NCBI RefSeq assembly: GCF_000165395.2
Contig: NC_067396.1
Span: forward strand, 124,001-188,000
DNA: 64,000 bases
Direction: 5' to 3'
From: Babesia bovis T2Bo
Taxonomy: Eukaryota > Apicomplexa > Aconoidasida > Piroplasmida > Babesiidae
Below the pieces are notes generated by a model, which ran no database searches, was not told the origin of the DNA, and saw only the letters and a list, made by a program, of their open reading frames with translations. This document shows positions 20,924 through 31,600 of the stretch, piece by piece. Position numbers and translations under genes: made by a program. Each line of letters begins with the position of its first letter. The first letter of the stretch is position 1.

Positions 20924-21091
20924 TACCCACACATTCAGACCATACACATTTTTGTATATGTAATAAATCAGCTGATAAACTATACAAAATAATTTGATTC
21001 ATCGCATATCAACGCTATTTGTTTATTTGATCCATTTGCGCCATGTTCCATCAAACTTCGATTATGATATCATCATTATAACTTCTACATA

Positions 21092-21876
21092 ATGAGGTAA
21101 TTTATTGTATAAACAATCTTCTACTTTCTTATATGAATATAATATTTGTTCAGATTTTTTGGAAAATCTAAGTCGACAGTTTCGTTACATCAAACATCAG
21201 GTGTGGTTTTATTTTCTTATTGTTTTTGAATATTTATGTAGGAGAACTGGAAACTAGTATAAGGAATCTAGAGGAGAAAATCAATTCATGCAATGTTGAA
21301 TTAGCTCGCCTGAAGACGGTACTATGTGGTTCATCAAATGCCACTGCTCTGTCTGCAGCTAAACGCAAGGCAACCACTATATTACGACGCAGACAGGTTT
21401 ATGAAACCCAGCGAGATCAATTGCTTGGGGCTCAATTGGCTGTAGATAATTGTAATCACATATATAGTCAGGTTCAAACTGCTGCTCAAATTGTACGTTG
21501 TCTTCATTTTCTTAACTAACTTTTCAGCACAATGCGCTTTCTGCATCGTTAAAAGCAACGAAAAAACAATTGAAGAAAACCAATTTTGATGACCTAGAGG
21601 TACTTAACATGATGATTCCGCAATGCTTTTCGCAGCGTCTCCAGGAGGATATGGAAGATTTACAAGACTACACGGAAGATATTAATGATGCGCTGATTCG
21701 CCCTGATTTAGTAAGTGAAATTTCAATCCTTTTGGAATTAGCATTAGGTTGGTTCACAGATAGATGATGCAGAGCTGGAGTTTGAGTTATCTACACTTGC
21801 TGAGCAGGATGTTGAAGTGCCCCCGGTATCTGCATCTCGTGTTACTAGTGTGAAGACCGCTATCGGTTCGTTTTAA
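21092..21876 (+). CDS. VPS60: ESCRT-III subunit Vps60/CHMP5
   Basis: There are six exons: 21092-21096, 21154-21200, 21242-21492, 21528-21599, 21636-21710 and 21760-21876 (188 aa). Exon 1 is only ATGAG. Joined to exon 2 it gives MRFFGKSKS, the family's basic N-terminus. The core helix contains RRRQVYETQRDQL, equivalent to the conserved LKQKRMYEQQRD of CHMP5. The acidic C-terminal part (QEDMEDLQDYTEDINDAL, then IDDAELEFELSTL) matches the autoinhibitory and MIM-like region. The intron at 21600-21635 is 36 nt and has no stop, so unspliced RNA would read through. Snf7-domain proteins polymerise on endosomal membranes for vesicle budding and scission. Confidence 0.85.
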
Positions 21877-22083
21877 ATATAAGTGTTTTGAGTGATATAT
21901 AGCTAAAGCAACAGAGTTCTTTGAGGGTAGGAGGCAGAAGTGTAAAATGTAAATACCGTATTAGATATGATAGCACCAACGCCTCCCACATCAAGAGGAA
22001 CTAAAATAAAGGATATAGATTCAAACATTAAGAATTGAGACCATATAACCACATTGTTACATGTTATATTATTTGAAAAGTAA

Positions 22084-22154
22084 GGTCCCGCCAGGATTCG
22101 AACCTGGGTTAGTGGAGTCAGAGTCCACGGTGATAACCGCTACACTACGAGACC
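22084..22154 (-). tRNA. tRNA-Gln (CUG anticodon)
   Basis: A 71-nt cloverleaf on the minus strand. The acceptor arm GGTCTCG pairs with CGGGACC (one G-U). The anticodon stem GTGGA/TCCAC encloses the loop CTCTGAC, giving anticodon CUG. The T arm carries GGTTCGAATCC. There is no intron and no encoded CCA. A T-rich stretch lies downstream, as for RNA polymerase III termination. Confidence 0.93.
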
Positions 22155-22797
22155 GCTAACAGCGTTGTTACATATTATACGGTATTCAATTAACACACAA
22201 TATCATATGCAGAAAACCAAAAAATAGTATATAAATTAATGCGCATGTCAAAAACCACGATTTAAAACTTCATATTTGTATTTAAAATTTATAAAATTTC
22301 TACTTCTTAATGTGAACAATGTGTATGATGTATTTTGTTTCAACATGATAGACATTTATTACCTCACATATATTATAACATTTCGAAATGCGTTCATTTA
22401 CGCTGACAATTTAGAACATCAGTTGAACATTTTTGATGAATTATTTGTATAAGAATAATGCTGAGCGTATGCATAATATAAGTTCATCGTTACTTATTAT
22501 GACTCAGTCGTTACCGTATGCATCATAACTACCTACAATTAAAAATACCTTTAGTAGATACTACCTATAGTATAAATCAGCAAAAATGTTACACATATTT
22601 CAACAACTGTCTCCACTGTAGCAATCCCCATGTGCAGTGGGGAATTTATTTGTAACTGTGTTAAAAATAAGCGCAGTTCTTCCGACCTGCAAAGCTTATG
22701 GCCCTTCTTTTGGTACAATTTGACCCTTTTTGTTTGCAAAGCCAGTAGCGTCACACACCTTTTTGCGTTGTGATGACGCCACTAATTCCCTTATAGA
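22155..22797. other. Intergenic region between tRNA-Gln and SEC14-like gene
   Basis: This 643-nt AT-rich stretch lacks a supportable gene. A 67-codon minus ORF at 22551-22754 has no family features. It holds the promoter of the SEC14-like gene. It also lies where strand composition changes from roughly balanced (left) to T/G excess on the plus strand (right). Confidence 0.4.
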
Positions 22798-23767
22798 ATG
22801 GAGCCTATGAAAACAGAACCAGATTCATCTAATCCACTTGGTTATGATGATCCTCTTTTAGACGCCATTGTGATTCCGGATTACGTGAAAAACTACGTAC
22901 CCCGTGAGGATGAATACAACACGGTAAGTCTATGTGTAAAGGATAATATTGCTTTAGGTTACCAAAAGTGGTCACCAGATACGTTTTATCTTTTCCAATG
23001 TTCAATTTACAAATTTTGAGTTGGAGCACATTCGTGCTTTTAAGATATTTGCGGTTCAGCACCTTGAGGGTCCTCAGCTAGACGCCAACGATGCTGTAGA
23101 GATCTTCAAGAGGCGCTTCACAGCCACTGCATTCGCTGAGGATGGTTATTTGCTACGTTGTTTAATTGGCAACAATTATAAATACCAAGCTGCATTCGAT
23201 GACATGCGGGAGAATTTACAATGGCGCAAAGATACGCTACCTATTGCTCGTCATGAAATTGCAGGCGTTTTGTCTCGTGGTATAATATATGTTCACGGGC
23301 GTGATCGTTGTATGCGTCCTATTGTAGTTCTTCAATTGAGCCGTGTAGGCAAGACTGCTCATGACGCTGTTTTGCGTTGCATTTTTTTCATGCTTGAGGT
23401 TACGATTCACAAGCTTTTGATTCCAGGTACAATTGAGCAGTGGAAAGTGATTGTTGATATGAGTGGAACGAATTTGCTTGGGATGCAAGTATCTCTTATC
23501 AAGCAGATTGCGCGTGCTCTAACCGTTAACTACCGTGGACGCCTTTCACAGATGTTTTTGATTAACGCACCTTACATTATATCAGGTATTTGGGGCATTG
23601 TGAAAAACGTGTTACCGGAGGCCACTCAGGAGAAGATTCAGATAAGTTCTGGAAGGAATACTAAAAAGCTGCTGGAAAATATGGACCCATCTCAACTTGA
23701 AAAGAGGTTTGGTGGCAAGGCGGCTGACGTCACTGTGTACGACATCCCAGTAATGCCTGAAATGTAG
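22798..23767 (+). CDS. SEC14-like CRAL-TRIO lipid-transfer protein
   Basis: There are two exons: 22798-22923 and 23021-23767 (290 aa). The 97-nt intron starts GTAAGT and ends TTTTGAG. A CRAL-TRIO N-terminal helix bundle ([14 protein letters not shown], then [15 protein letters not shown]) is followed by the lipid-binding domain ([47 protein letters not shown]). The end EKRFGGK matches the family's closing LP.EYGG-like motif. Such proteins move phosphatidylinositol or phosphatidylcholine between membranes and tune phosphoinositide signalling. The N-terminal 45 residues are acidic and unstructured. The exact acceptor could be 6-9 nt away, since nearby AGs also keep frame. Confidence 0.87.
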
Positions 23768-24232
23768 ATGCACAATATCGCTATCATCTTGGTGTTGTCC
23801 TAATGGACGCTTCTGTCTACATTGTTGAGTTCCACGGGTTTGTATTGACTCGCATGGTACTAAGCTTATGCTCCATTTTGTTGTCATTTAAATATATGAC
23901 TTTTGGGACATAATGCAGGCGATAAAGCGCTGCTCATAACCATATTGAATGTCATTTTATGTACTTTATTTGATGGTATTGCATATAGCAGATGATCAGT
24001 ATAGTATTATGTGCTTTCCACGACGCATGTTATCCCAGAAGGGTACATTCTGTAGTTAGTGATATTTATATTTCAATTGTTATCATGATATGCACAGTTA
24101 TGGTGCGTATGTGACCATTTTCATCCTGTATCATAATGTATATTTGGCTTTAGAAATGAGGCCGCTATAAGCTACATACTGTAGAATATGTCATTTTGCA
24201 ACGACAAACTTCATTGATTATGTACGTAAAAA
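23768..24232. other. Convergent intergenic region
   Basis: This 465-nt stretch lies between two genes that end toward each other. It is AT-rich, with no supportable ORF or RNA gene. It should contain both 3' UTRs and termination signals. Confidence 0.35.
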
Positions 24233-25213
24233 CTATGCCACTGCAGTATTCCTATTTCTCAAATAGAGCGTGCACGCTGCCATTGCGCATAAAAGTCCAG
24301 ATGCAACCCACACTATAGAGTATCCATATGAAGGCATTTCTGGCTTTGTATACAAGTGGAAGTTCGCAATCCAATCTTCGCACCGGGGAGAGTTTTCATG
24401 TATTGTACGTTGTATGGAATCATCTCCTTTTGCGATATTCTCAGTAGGCACGTAGCTCAGCTCTAAATCTTCTACGGCTTCTGAATATTCTAGTTGTAAA
24501 TGTGTGCCAATTCTGTGTAGGCGTATAATTTTTTGTTGTCCCTTTACTCCAGTGCGCAGTTTTAGGAGAGATACAGCCAATCGGGCATCATTGCGATCGT
24601 CATCAAGTAGGATTACATTACCATTAGTCGCATTGTTTCGTTTATCATATGCATTGCTGAGATCCCTTTTAGTCTGAGATTGCCCTAAATGTTGTCTTTC
24701 TGCCTTCCACAATTCTTCATCGTCAAATGGATGCGGATTATAATGGAGAGGTTCATCATTTTCATGTGCATGTGATGCAGTATTAATGTAACGATTAGAA
24801 TGTGTGTATATTCCGCATCCATTTTTACTAGTATTTACACGGCTCATTGGAATGCATGTTTTGTAACGTCGTCTGCTAGACTTGATGAAGTCGGACTTCA
24901 CATTATTAGAATGCATCGGAGAATCAATGACACAGTCATTTGCAATATCAGCATCACTACTGGCAGTGGATCTTGACCATGGAGTCGCCGGGTCTGCTAT
25001 AGAGCCTGACAAACACGCCTGTAGTACTCTTATATACTCTAAGTTATCATTGCCAGATTTCAGAGGCTCATTGCCCAATTCACGTTGCATCTCCATAAAT
25101 CCTTTATGAAAAGACGGAGATATGGCTCCAGATGGCGTTACTGTGCCTATGGAGCTTGTCCTATAGCTGACGTCATCAGGAACGTCATATGTGGCACAAT
25201 CGGCCATCCTCAT
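24233..25213 (-). CDS. Unrecognised protein with C-terminal membrane anchor
   Basis: The first ATG in frame is at 25213, giving 326 aa; the longer upstream frame lacks an ATG. The sequence is mostly polar and probably disordered (Ser, Asn, Asp, Arg-rich) for about 290 residues. A single hydrophobic helix (VWVASGLLCAMAACTLYL) then ends 9 residues before the stop. It has no signal peptide, so it fits a tail-anchored topology with a large cytosolic part. A short ordered region (VILLDDDRNDARLAVSLLKL) precedes the anchor. No family is recognised. Confidence 0.65.
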   Translation of the reverse strand: MRMADCATYDVPDDVSYRTSSIGTVTPSGAISPSFHKGFMEMQRELGNEPLKSGNDNLEYIRVLQACLSGSIADPATPWSRSTASSDADIANDCVIDSPMHSNNVKSDFIKSSRRRYKTCIPMSRVNTSKNGCGIYTHSNRYINTASHAHENDEPLHYNPHPFDDEELWKAERQHLGQSQTKRDLSNAYDKRNNATNGNVILLDDDRNDARLAVSLLKLRTGVKGQQKIIRLHRIGTHLQLEYSEAVEDLELSYVPTENIAKGDDSIQRTIHENSPRCEDWIANFHLYTKPEMPSYGYSIVWVASGLLCAMAACTLYLRNRNTAVA

Positions 25214-25270
25214 GTTTGCTGCTGATGTGATGAGCTTATGTAGCGATATATTACAGTTCAACCAAAGGAG

Positions 25271-25653
25271 TTAACGATAATAATCTTTATTATTCCTATT
25301 ATATCCTTCTCCCCGCAAATTTACAGAAAGATTCCACGCATATATCTCGTCTTGTGGAGTACCTCTGCCTTCTATCGCTCGTTCATTGGAAAGATCGAGC
25401 CAATTAGAAACAGAATCCTTACATGCAGGTACGTAAAACCATATTATTAGAAAGTTTTGAAAGCAAGTTATATGTTTTTTGTCACTGTCCCCGCAAGGAT
25501 CTGCGGGGCGAGACACGGTTTTCAGCTCCCCCAAATCCTTAGTGGTGAACAGGAAGATTCACCTCTAACTATCAACAGATCATACGAATCCACAACAGAT
25601 CTGGTGTCGTCATTGCAATGCTTCAGATATGTGGAGATTTTCCAATACGGCAT
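25271..25653 (-). CDS. Unrecognised small protein
   Basis: There are two exons: 25653-25563 and 25500-25271 (106 aa). A 62-nt intron begins GTGAAT and ends CCCGCAG. The join restores Asp in VRDPCGDSD and keeps one frame from the ATG to the stop. The middle is hydrophobic and aromatic (CFQNFLIIWFYVPACKD). An ordered Trp/Asp-rich part (WLDLSNERAIEGRG, EIYAWNLSVNL) follows. There are four or five Cys. It could be a small organellar or redox-linked protein, but there is no motif I can name. It lies between two other minus-strand genes with short spacers. Confidence 0.5.
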
Positions 25654-25750
25654 TTGACGGCATTATAATATGTAGTGATTCATGACGCCTAGCCTACAGC
25701 GCGTGCCACAGTTCAGTGGATCATTGACATTAATGCCCGCCAAATACAAA

Positions 25751-26881
25751 TTATGGTTGATCAGTGTCATTATAATTGTACTGAAGAATGTGCGATCTTT
25801 GCATAAGTAGCATAATTCTTTTATGTCCACATTTTAATGGAACCCTAAACGGTTTTGCTATATATCCCGGTAGCCCATCCAGCAAATTTCCAATCCTTTC
25901 CACGGTTTTTTGTAACGTAAAGTATGACCAGTCTTGAGTATCAAGTTGGTGTTTGTTTTCATCAATATCGTCTTCACTCTTTTCTGTCTGATTTCCAACG
26001 GAAGGATGGATAGTTTGGGAGAAGACATTGTTGAAATATTCTTCCTTAAACTCTACTGCTGGCGGATCTAACGTTCCACTTTCTACATTTGTGTGAACAG
26101 AATGAAGAATTCCCTTACCTTCTTCGATATCAGATTGATTAGACCCTTGTTGATCTGCACTCCAGTTTTCATTGTTATCTACGCTATTCTGGTTGGCTTC
26201 TTCATCATCCGAATCACTAAGGCTATCATATGACTCTGTAGAGTAGTCACTTTCATTGCTGGATGGCGAGCTAGATCCATGGGTATCAATACTACGGGAG
26301 CTATCATTAGCTGAAAAGGAATTGTTTTTATATGCAAGCGTGGTACTACCATCGTCTCCATCCAACACCGAGTTGTCATTTATTGAAGCGCTTGTACTTG
26401 ATGTTGGATCCTGTGGAAGTTCCGTCGGCAGGATAACGTTTCTTATGTAATGACGCTCAACCTCTATCTGCCGCTTATGTTTTAATTCTTCTGGTGCCAG
26501 CTGTATTGTATCAGCTTCTACAAGATCCAAAACAGACATTGCTTTTGTTAAAATCTTCCTTCTGAGATCTTGGTTGTTTTCTCGTTTGAGATTAACATAT
26601 ATTTCGAACATTCTTTGTTTGAATCTTCTGCGATCGTATCCATAGTAATCATGACAAACATCACATATATTATTTGTAAGAATCTTCACGTCACATTCGG
26701 ACATGTCAACATCTGGCGAATCATTCTGAATTTCCTCCAATCCTCGTATCAGACATTCTTCAAGTTTTTTCCCATACGTATTTCTGATCCTTTCCTTCTC
26801 TGACGTTAGGTTATTCTTTTCTTTTTGTTGTAGGCTTAACGCACGCCTGGCGCGTTTGACTCCTTTCTTTTTCAACGCCAT
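25751..26881 (-). CDS. TFIIS-central-domain protein (transcription-linked)
   Basis: The protein is 376 aa from the ATG at 26881; the longer upstream frame starts without ATG. After a Lys/Arg-rich start (MALKKKGVKRARRALS) comes a TFIIS central (M) domain at about residues 35-150. Its signature is RRRFKQRMFEIYVNLKREN, then QDLRRKILTKAMSVLDLV, then APEELKHKRQIEVE. The middle is a long acidic Ser/Asp/Asn-rich disordered segment. The last 70 residues form a separate ordered patch (FTLQKTVERIGNLL, GYIAKPFRVPLKC). The zinc ribbon of true TFIIS is absent, so it resembles PHF3/Bye1-type or Spt-like Pol II regulators rather than a cleavage factor. Confidence 0.75.
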   Translation of the reverse strand: MALKKKGVKRARRALSLQQKEKNNLTSEKERIRNTYGKKLEECLIRGLEEIQNDSPDVDMSECDVKILTNNICDVCHDYYGYDRRRFKQRMFEIYVNLKRENNQDLRRKILTKAMSVLDLVEADTIQLAPEELKHKRQIEVERHYIRNVILPTELPQDPTSSTSASINDNSVLDGDDGSTTLAYKNNSFSANDSSRSIDTHGSSSPSSNESDYSTESYDSLSDSDDEEANQNSVDNNENWSADQQGSNQSDIEEGKGILHSVHTNVESGTLDPPAVEFKEEYFNNVFSQTIHPSVGNQTEKSEDDIDENKHQLDTQDWSYFTLQKTVERIGNLLDGLPGYIAKPFRVPLKCGHKRIMLLMQRSHILQYNYNDTDQP

Positions 26882-27515
26882 AAATCTTATTAAAATACAA
26901 CCATTATTAAAAGTACATATGTACAAAAGTCATTGTTATCCATTATTGTTTTGCTCGTTGGAATCCCGTGTGTCCGCGCGCCTGATGTTATATATTTGTT
27001 TTAAGTGCTATAAGAGACAAAATGGCATTATATTAGTTCATTGGTTAGAAATCCTGATTATGTACATTTATTATGGATCACGAACTATAAAGGAATTTTT
27101 TTTGTGAACATATTTTATCCTCTTATTGCAACATGTAAAGGTACTGGGTTTTTAATATACACATAAATATGTGTCGTGGTTGAAACTATATATTTATGCT
27201 CTAGAAAGACTATTATTACTGCGGTATAATGTAATTATAACCGATGGACTCCTACGACGGTCAATGGGCGAACTAACTGTTGAGCTATGTAGTTTATTAG
27301 ACAATAGCTCCATAGCTAGCATTCCATTGTTTTTATTATCTAGCTATATTATATGTGGATAATAACAGCTGTTTCATGTGATAATGATAAATAAGGATCT
27401 ATTTCTTACTATATGGCGTTTTTTCTTTCCTGCAGCAGGGTGAAGAATCCAAGTGTTTTATTAGTGTAGCTATTTTGGCAAAAACCATAGGTATATAGAT
27501 AGCGTTTTAATAAAA
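26882..27515. promoter_or_regulatory. Divergent promoter region
   Basis: This 634-nt region between the starts of a minus-strand and a plus-strand gene must contain both promoters. The sequence is AT-rich with poly-T tracts (for example near 27098). Small ORFs at 26856-27107 and 27171-27362 have no supporting features. No conserved box is recognised. Confidence 0.4.
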
Positions 27516-28122
27516 ATGTGCGTTACTGTGAAACGTTACTTTCAAGTGCCCTGGCATGTTCAGGATGCTCGTGTCATTGATGTTCTAACCCTAGTTTGTT
27601 ACCCTTTAGTTTCTTCATTGATGGCTCTTGCCGTTTCTTTAAATGTAATGGTGTTCATGCAGATGTACACTAGTATAATTCCTCATTGGTACATAACTAT
27701 GAGCTATTGCAGCTGTGTATCAGCTACACTAAGTTTCATTTTGTTTGTGTTAAGTACCATATACGGTCGTTCAATATGCGCTGCGTTAGGGTATATATGT
27801 TTTGAGGCATTCTTTATACAGCAAGTATGTTTTTATGTTTTAGACACATTTATTTTAGGTTCCTTTGAGCATAGAGCTACTTTTGGAGCCGGGGTTGGAA
27901 GCGCAAATGGACCCGCCTGTATTGATGATGATGCGAGCCACAGTGATTTTCTTTGACATTGTTGTCTTGTGGATGGGAATCAGGTTAGCCTTGGTGATAA
28001 TTGCTTTGACCGAGGCCATGATGCGTGGTGGTATGCTTTGGGATTTGGATGATGCTAAAGAGCGTCATTTTGGGGATCATCCACGTAATTATTCCATCTC
28101 TGTACCAGAGGACGAATCATAA
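27516..28122 (+). CDS. Multi-spanning membrane protein, unrecognised
   Basis: There are two exons: 27516-27824 and 27859-28122 (190 aa). The donor GTATGTTTTT and acceptor ATTTTAG lie after a Gln codon, and the splice resolves two overlapping frames into one. Four hydrophobic spans are visible: TLVCYPLVSSLMALAVSLNVMV, YCSCVSATLSFILFVLSTIY, ICAALGYICFEAFFI, and VIFFDIVVLWMGIRLALVIIA after the junction. The C-terminus is charged (LDDAKERHFGDHPRN) and probably cytosolic. No transporter or enzyme motif is seen. Confidence 0.7.
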
Positions 28123-28412
28123 AAGGCTGGATTCTGGACTAAAGCATGATACACATATGTTCATGCCTGGGCAGGTATAATGAAACCTGTGAATTCAAAT
28201 GACTTGTTAATCCAATTACCTACACATACCATATAGACATTAATTAGTTATATATACACACTTGTCAGTAATCAATTGCGCAAGTGGTGTGTTACTGCGG
28301 GGTCCCTATGTGGCTACACATTTGCAATTTTTGAGGGGTAGCTCACTATTAATATCAATCGCCATATCACGACGTCATAAGCAGAATGTTATAAATCATA
28401 ATACTAGTTACT

Positions 28413-31315
28413 ATGGTTAAAAATATTTTTACTGGTTGTCGTTACGTACGACGCCTTTTGGCTTCCAGAGCCTTTGGAACATCCTCAAAACCTGAAGTTG
28501 GTTGACCATATTTAATTCTTTACTTGTTAAATAGGCTGGAGTGCCAATTTCATCTACAAATCGCTCTTTTGTGTCTGAATTGTATTCATGTGTGTCAGAT
28601 GGTATGTTCGATAACATATATACAAAGTTACCATTGTGTTGCACAGAAGGGGATCGATTAGCTCTTTTACGTTTATCGGAGCTTGTTAGAGCATACCGCA
28701 CTGAAGGACATTGCGTCTCCACGTTGGATCCTCTTGATTTACCTCGTGAGCCTCCATTTCATCGTTTCATTCCTTCTGACGTATCCACTAAAGTTAGTAA
28801 CATCTTTCATTGTTAACAACAATCGCAGTTATGTCATACTACTTATGGATTGAAGGATGAGGATTTGGGTCGTCCTCTCCCTTCGGGTCTTATTCCCGGT
28901 CACATGGGTTCTTCTTCCACCGTTGCTGAGTGCATAGATAATTTGCGTCGTACCTATTGTGGCGATTTTGCTGTGGAGTTTATTCATTTGCCCGAGGAAG
29001 AGCAGCGTTTTTTCATTGAGCGCATTGAGCGTCCTGGTGCTATGGATTTCAGCAAGGAGGATCGTCTTAATTTTTTCAGGTCTATAGCTCGTGCTGTAAC
29101 GTTTGAGCGTTTTTGCACTAAGGCATTTCCCACAGTGAAGCGTTTTGGTGCTGACGGCATAGAATCATCCATTCTTGCAGTTGACGTTTTGAGTGAGATG
29201 TCTATGGCATTTGGCGTTGATTCTCTTATAATGGGCATGTCGCATCGAGGACGTTTGAATATGCTAGTGAACGTTCTTAATAGGCCGTTGGAAGAGATGT
29301 TTGCTGAATTTCGTGGTAAGAATTGGTACGCCACTGAGGGTAGTGAATACTGCGGTGATGTCAAGTATCACTTTGGCTACAGTAGCAAGCGCGGTAACTT
29401 ACATGTTGACATGTTGAACAACCCATCTCACTTACAATTTGTTCATCCTGTGGTTGCTGGTAAAGCTCGTGCTCGTCAGGTAATATCTAATCTTGAATCG
29501 ACTCGTGTGCTTCCTGTTGTCCTTCACGGTGACGCCGCGTTTAGTGGTGAGGGTGTAACTTACGAGACTGTTCAGATGTCCCGTATCCCTGAATACACTG
29601 TTGGTGGTACTATTAACATTGTTGTGAACAATCAAATTGGTTTCACAACATATCCTTCTGGCGGTGCATCAACTCGTTACACCACTGACATTGCCAAAAT
29701 GGTTGAATCTCCGGCTCTTCATGCTAACGCTCACAATGTTGAGGCTGTTGTTTTGGCATCTCGCCTTGCGTTTGAGTACCGTCAGAAGTTTGGTAAGGAT
29801 GTTTTCGTTGATCTTATTGGTTTCCGTAAATTCGGCCACAATGAGTTAGACATGCCCAAATTCACTAATGCTGAGATGTATGCTCGCATTGAGAAGAAGG
29901 AGGATGTTTTGGTTGCTTATCGTAAATTCTTGTTATCTCATGGCGTATTTACAGAACCAGAGCTTCTTGCTATTGAATCTGAAATCCAAGATGTTTTTGA
30001 GGCAGCTCTTAAGAAGTCGAAAGATATTGTCGACATCCCTCTACCTCCTCATTCATTGAACTGGAAGATTCCACCTCTATCGTCCACGGTTACTGGTGTT
30101 GAACCTCATCGTTTAGTTGAGTTAGGCAAGGCGTTGAATGGTGTTCCTCAGGACTACCAGCTGCACCCTGCAATCCGTCGTATATACAATGAGCGTTCTA
30201 AAGCAATTGAGGCGGGTAACAACATTGATACTGGTCTTGCTGAGGCATTAGCGTATGCATCTCTTGCTGAGGATGGATATCGTGTACGTTTAGTGGGACA
30301 AGACTCTAAACGTGGTACATTTTCACATCGTCATTCTAGTGTACAATGCCAGAAAACTTTCCGTTTCTTCAACATTTTTGAGAACGTTCCTAATGGTTCT
30401 AACATTGAGGTGTATAATTCCTTATTGTCGGAAACGGCTGCCATGGCTTTTGAGTATGGTTACGGCCTCGAGGATTCTCGCGTTTTGAACATTTGGGAAG
30501 CACAATTTGGTGATTTTGCGAACGTTGCTCAGCCTATAATTGACGAATTTGTTGTTAGCGGTGAGGCTAAATGGGCTCAGAAGTCTGCGATGTGTTTATT
30601 CTTGCCTCATGGTTTTGATGGACAAGGTCCCGATCACAGTTCCGCTCGTATCGAGCGTTACTTACAGCTTTCCAATGAGCCGGAGGACGTTTCGGAATTT
30701 GTATCAATGTCTACTGACGACCATGCTCGTCGCGTTAACATTGCTGTGATTAATTGCACCCGGTCAAGTAACTTGTTCCACGCATTGCGTCGTCAGATGT
30801 TACGTGACATGCGTAAGCCTTTGATTGTGATGACTGGTAAGAAGTTATTGAAGTTACGTGGCACTTATTGCAATATTGAAGAGTTTGGCCCGTCATATGG
30901 ATTCAGGCCTATGATTCCTGCATCTGTATCTAATGAGGATGCTGTTGACACATTGATTTTGTGTAGTGGACAGGTATACTTTGATATTTCTGATCGTGTT
31001 TCTGAGCTTAGTGTTGGTAACGTTGCGGTTACTACTGTTGAACAGTTATGCCCATTCCCAGCTGGTGCTTTGAAGTCTGAATTGGAGCGTTATCCGAATT
31101 TGAAGCGTTTGGTTTGGTGTCAAGAGGAGCACGCTAATGCTGGTGGTTGGTCTTACGTATCACCTCGCATTTGCAGTTTGTTGGCACACTTAGGTTCCGG
31201 ACTTCGTTTGGAATATGTGGGCAGGCCTCCACTTTCAGCTCCTAGTTGTGGTGATTCTCGTACTCACGGTGTAGAGTTGCAGAAGTTTTTATCTATTGCT
31301 ATTCCTGAAAAATGA
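28413..31315 (+). CDS. OGDH: 2-oxoglutarate dehydrogenase E1 component
   Basis: There are three exons: 28413-28496, 28535-28792 and 28829-31315 (942 aa). The enzyme performs thiamine-diphosphate-dependent decarboxylation of 2-oxoglutarate in the mitochondrial TCA cycle. The leader MVKNIFTGCRYVRRLLASRA is a good presequence. Landmarks include SELYSCVSDGMF near the N-terminus, MSHRGRLNMLVNVLNRP, HGDAAFSGEG, NNQIGFTT, RKFGHNELDMPKFT, RHSSVQCQ, WEAQFGDFANVAQPIIDEF, LPHGFDGQGPDHSSARIERY and WCQEEHANAGGW near the end. Motif order and length fit the family. The classic first-segment acidic motif is shortened, since exon 2 starts directly at AGVPISS. Confidence 0.95.
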
Positions 31316-31600
31316 GCATAAAACTTAGCAACGTCACGACACATTTGAAATTCACTAAGGTTATATCATGCTATTGTTGGTATTGGTCTAGTTTCATCTT
31401 CATCTACTTTTGGTACTCTATGCCATTTTTTCTTCCATTCCTTGTGCGATTTGATTACTTCTTCGTTTGGTTTCCTCAATCTGAATCCATGTGTCCATTC
31501 TCTACCGGGTGCGGTTGACGGTGTTGCCATGAATTTTGCCATCCACGCTGATGTCTTGATGTATTTAATTCTGTATAGTGTGTTATGTTTATACAACAAC

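Noticed and set aside
22551..22754. 67-codon minus-strand ORF next to the SEC14-like promoter
   Set aside because: No features, atypical composition, and it would overlap the likely promoter.
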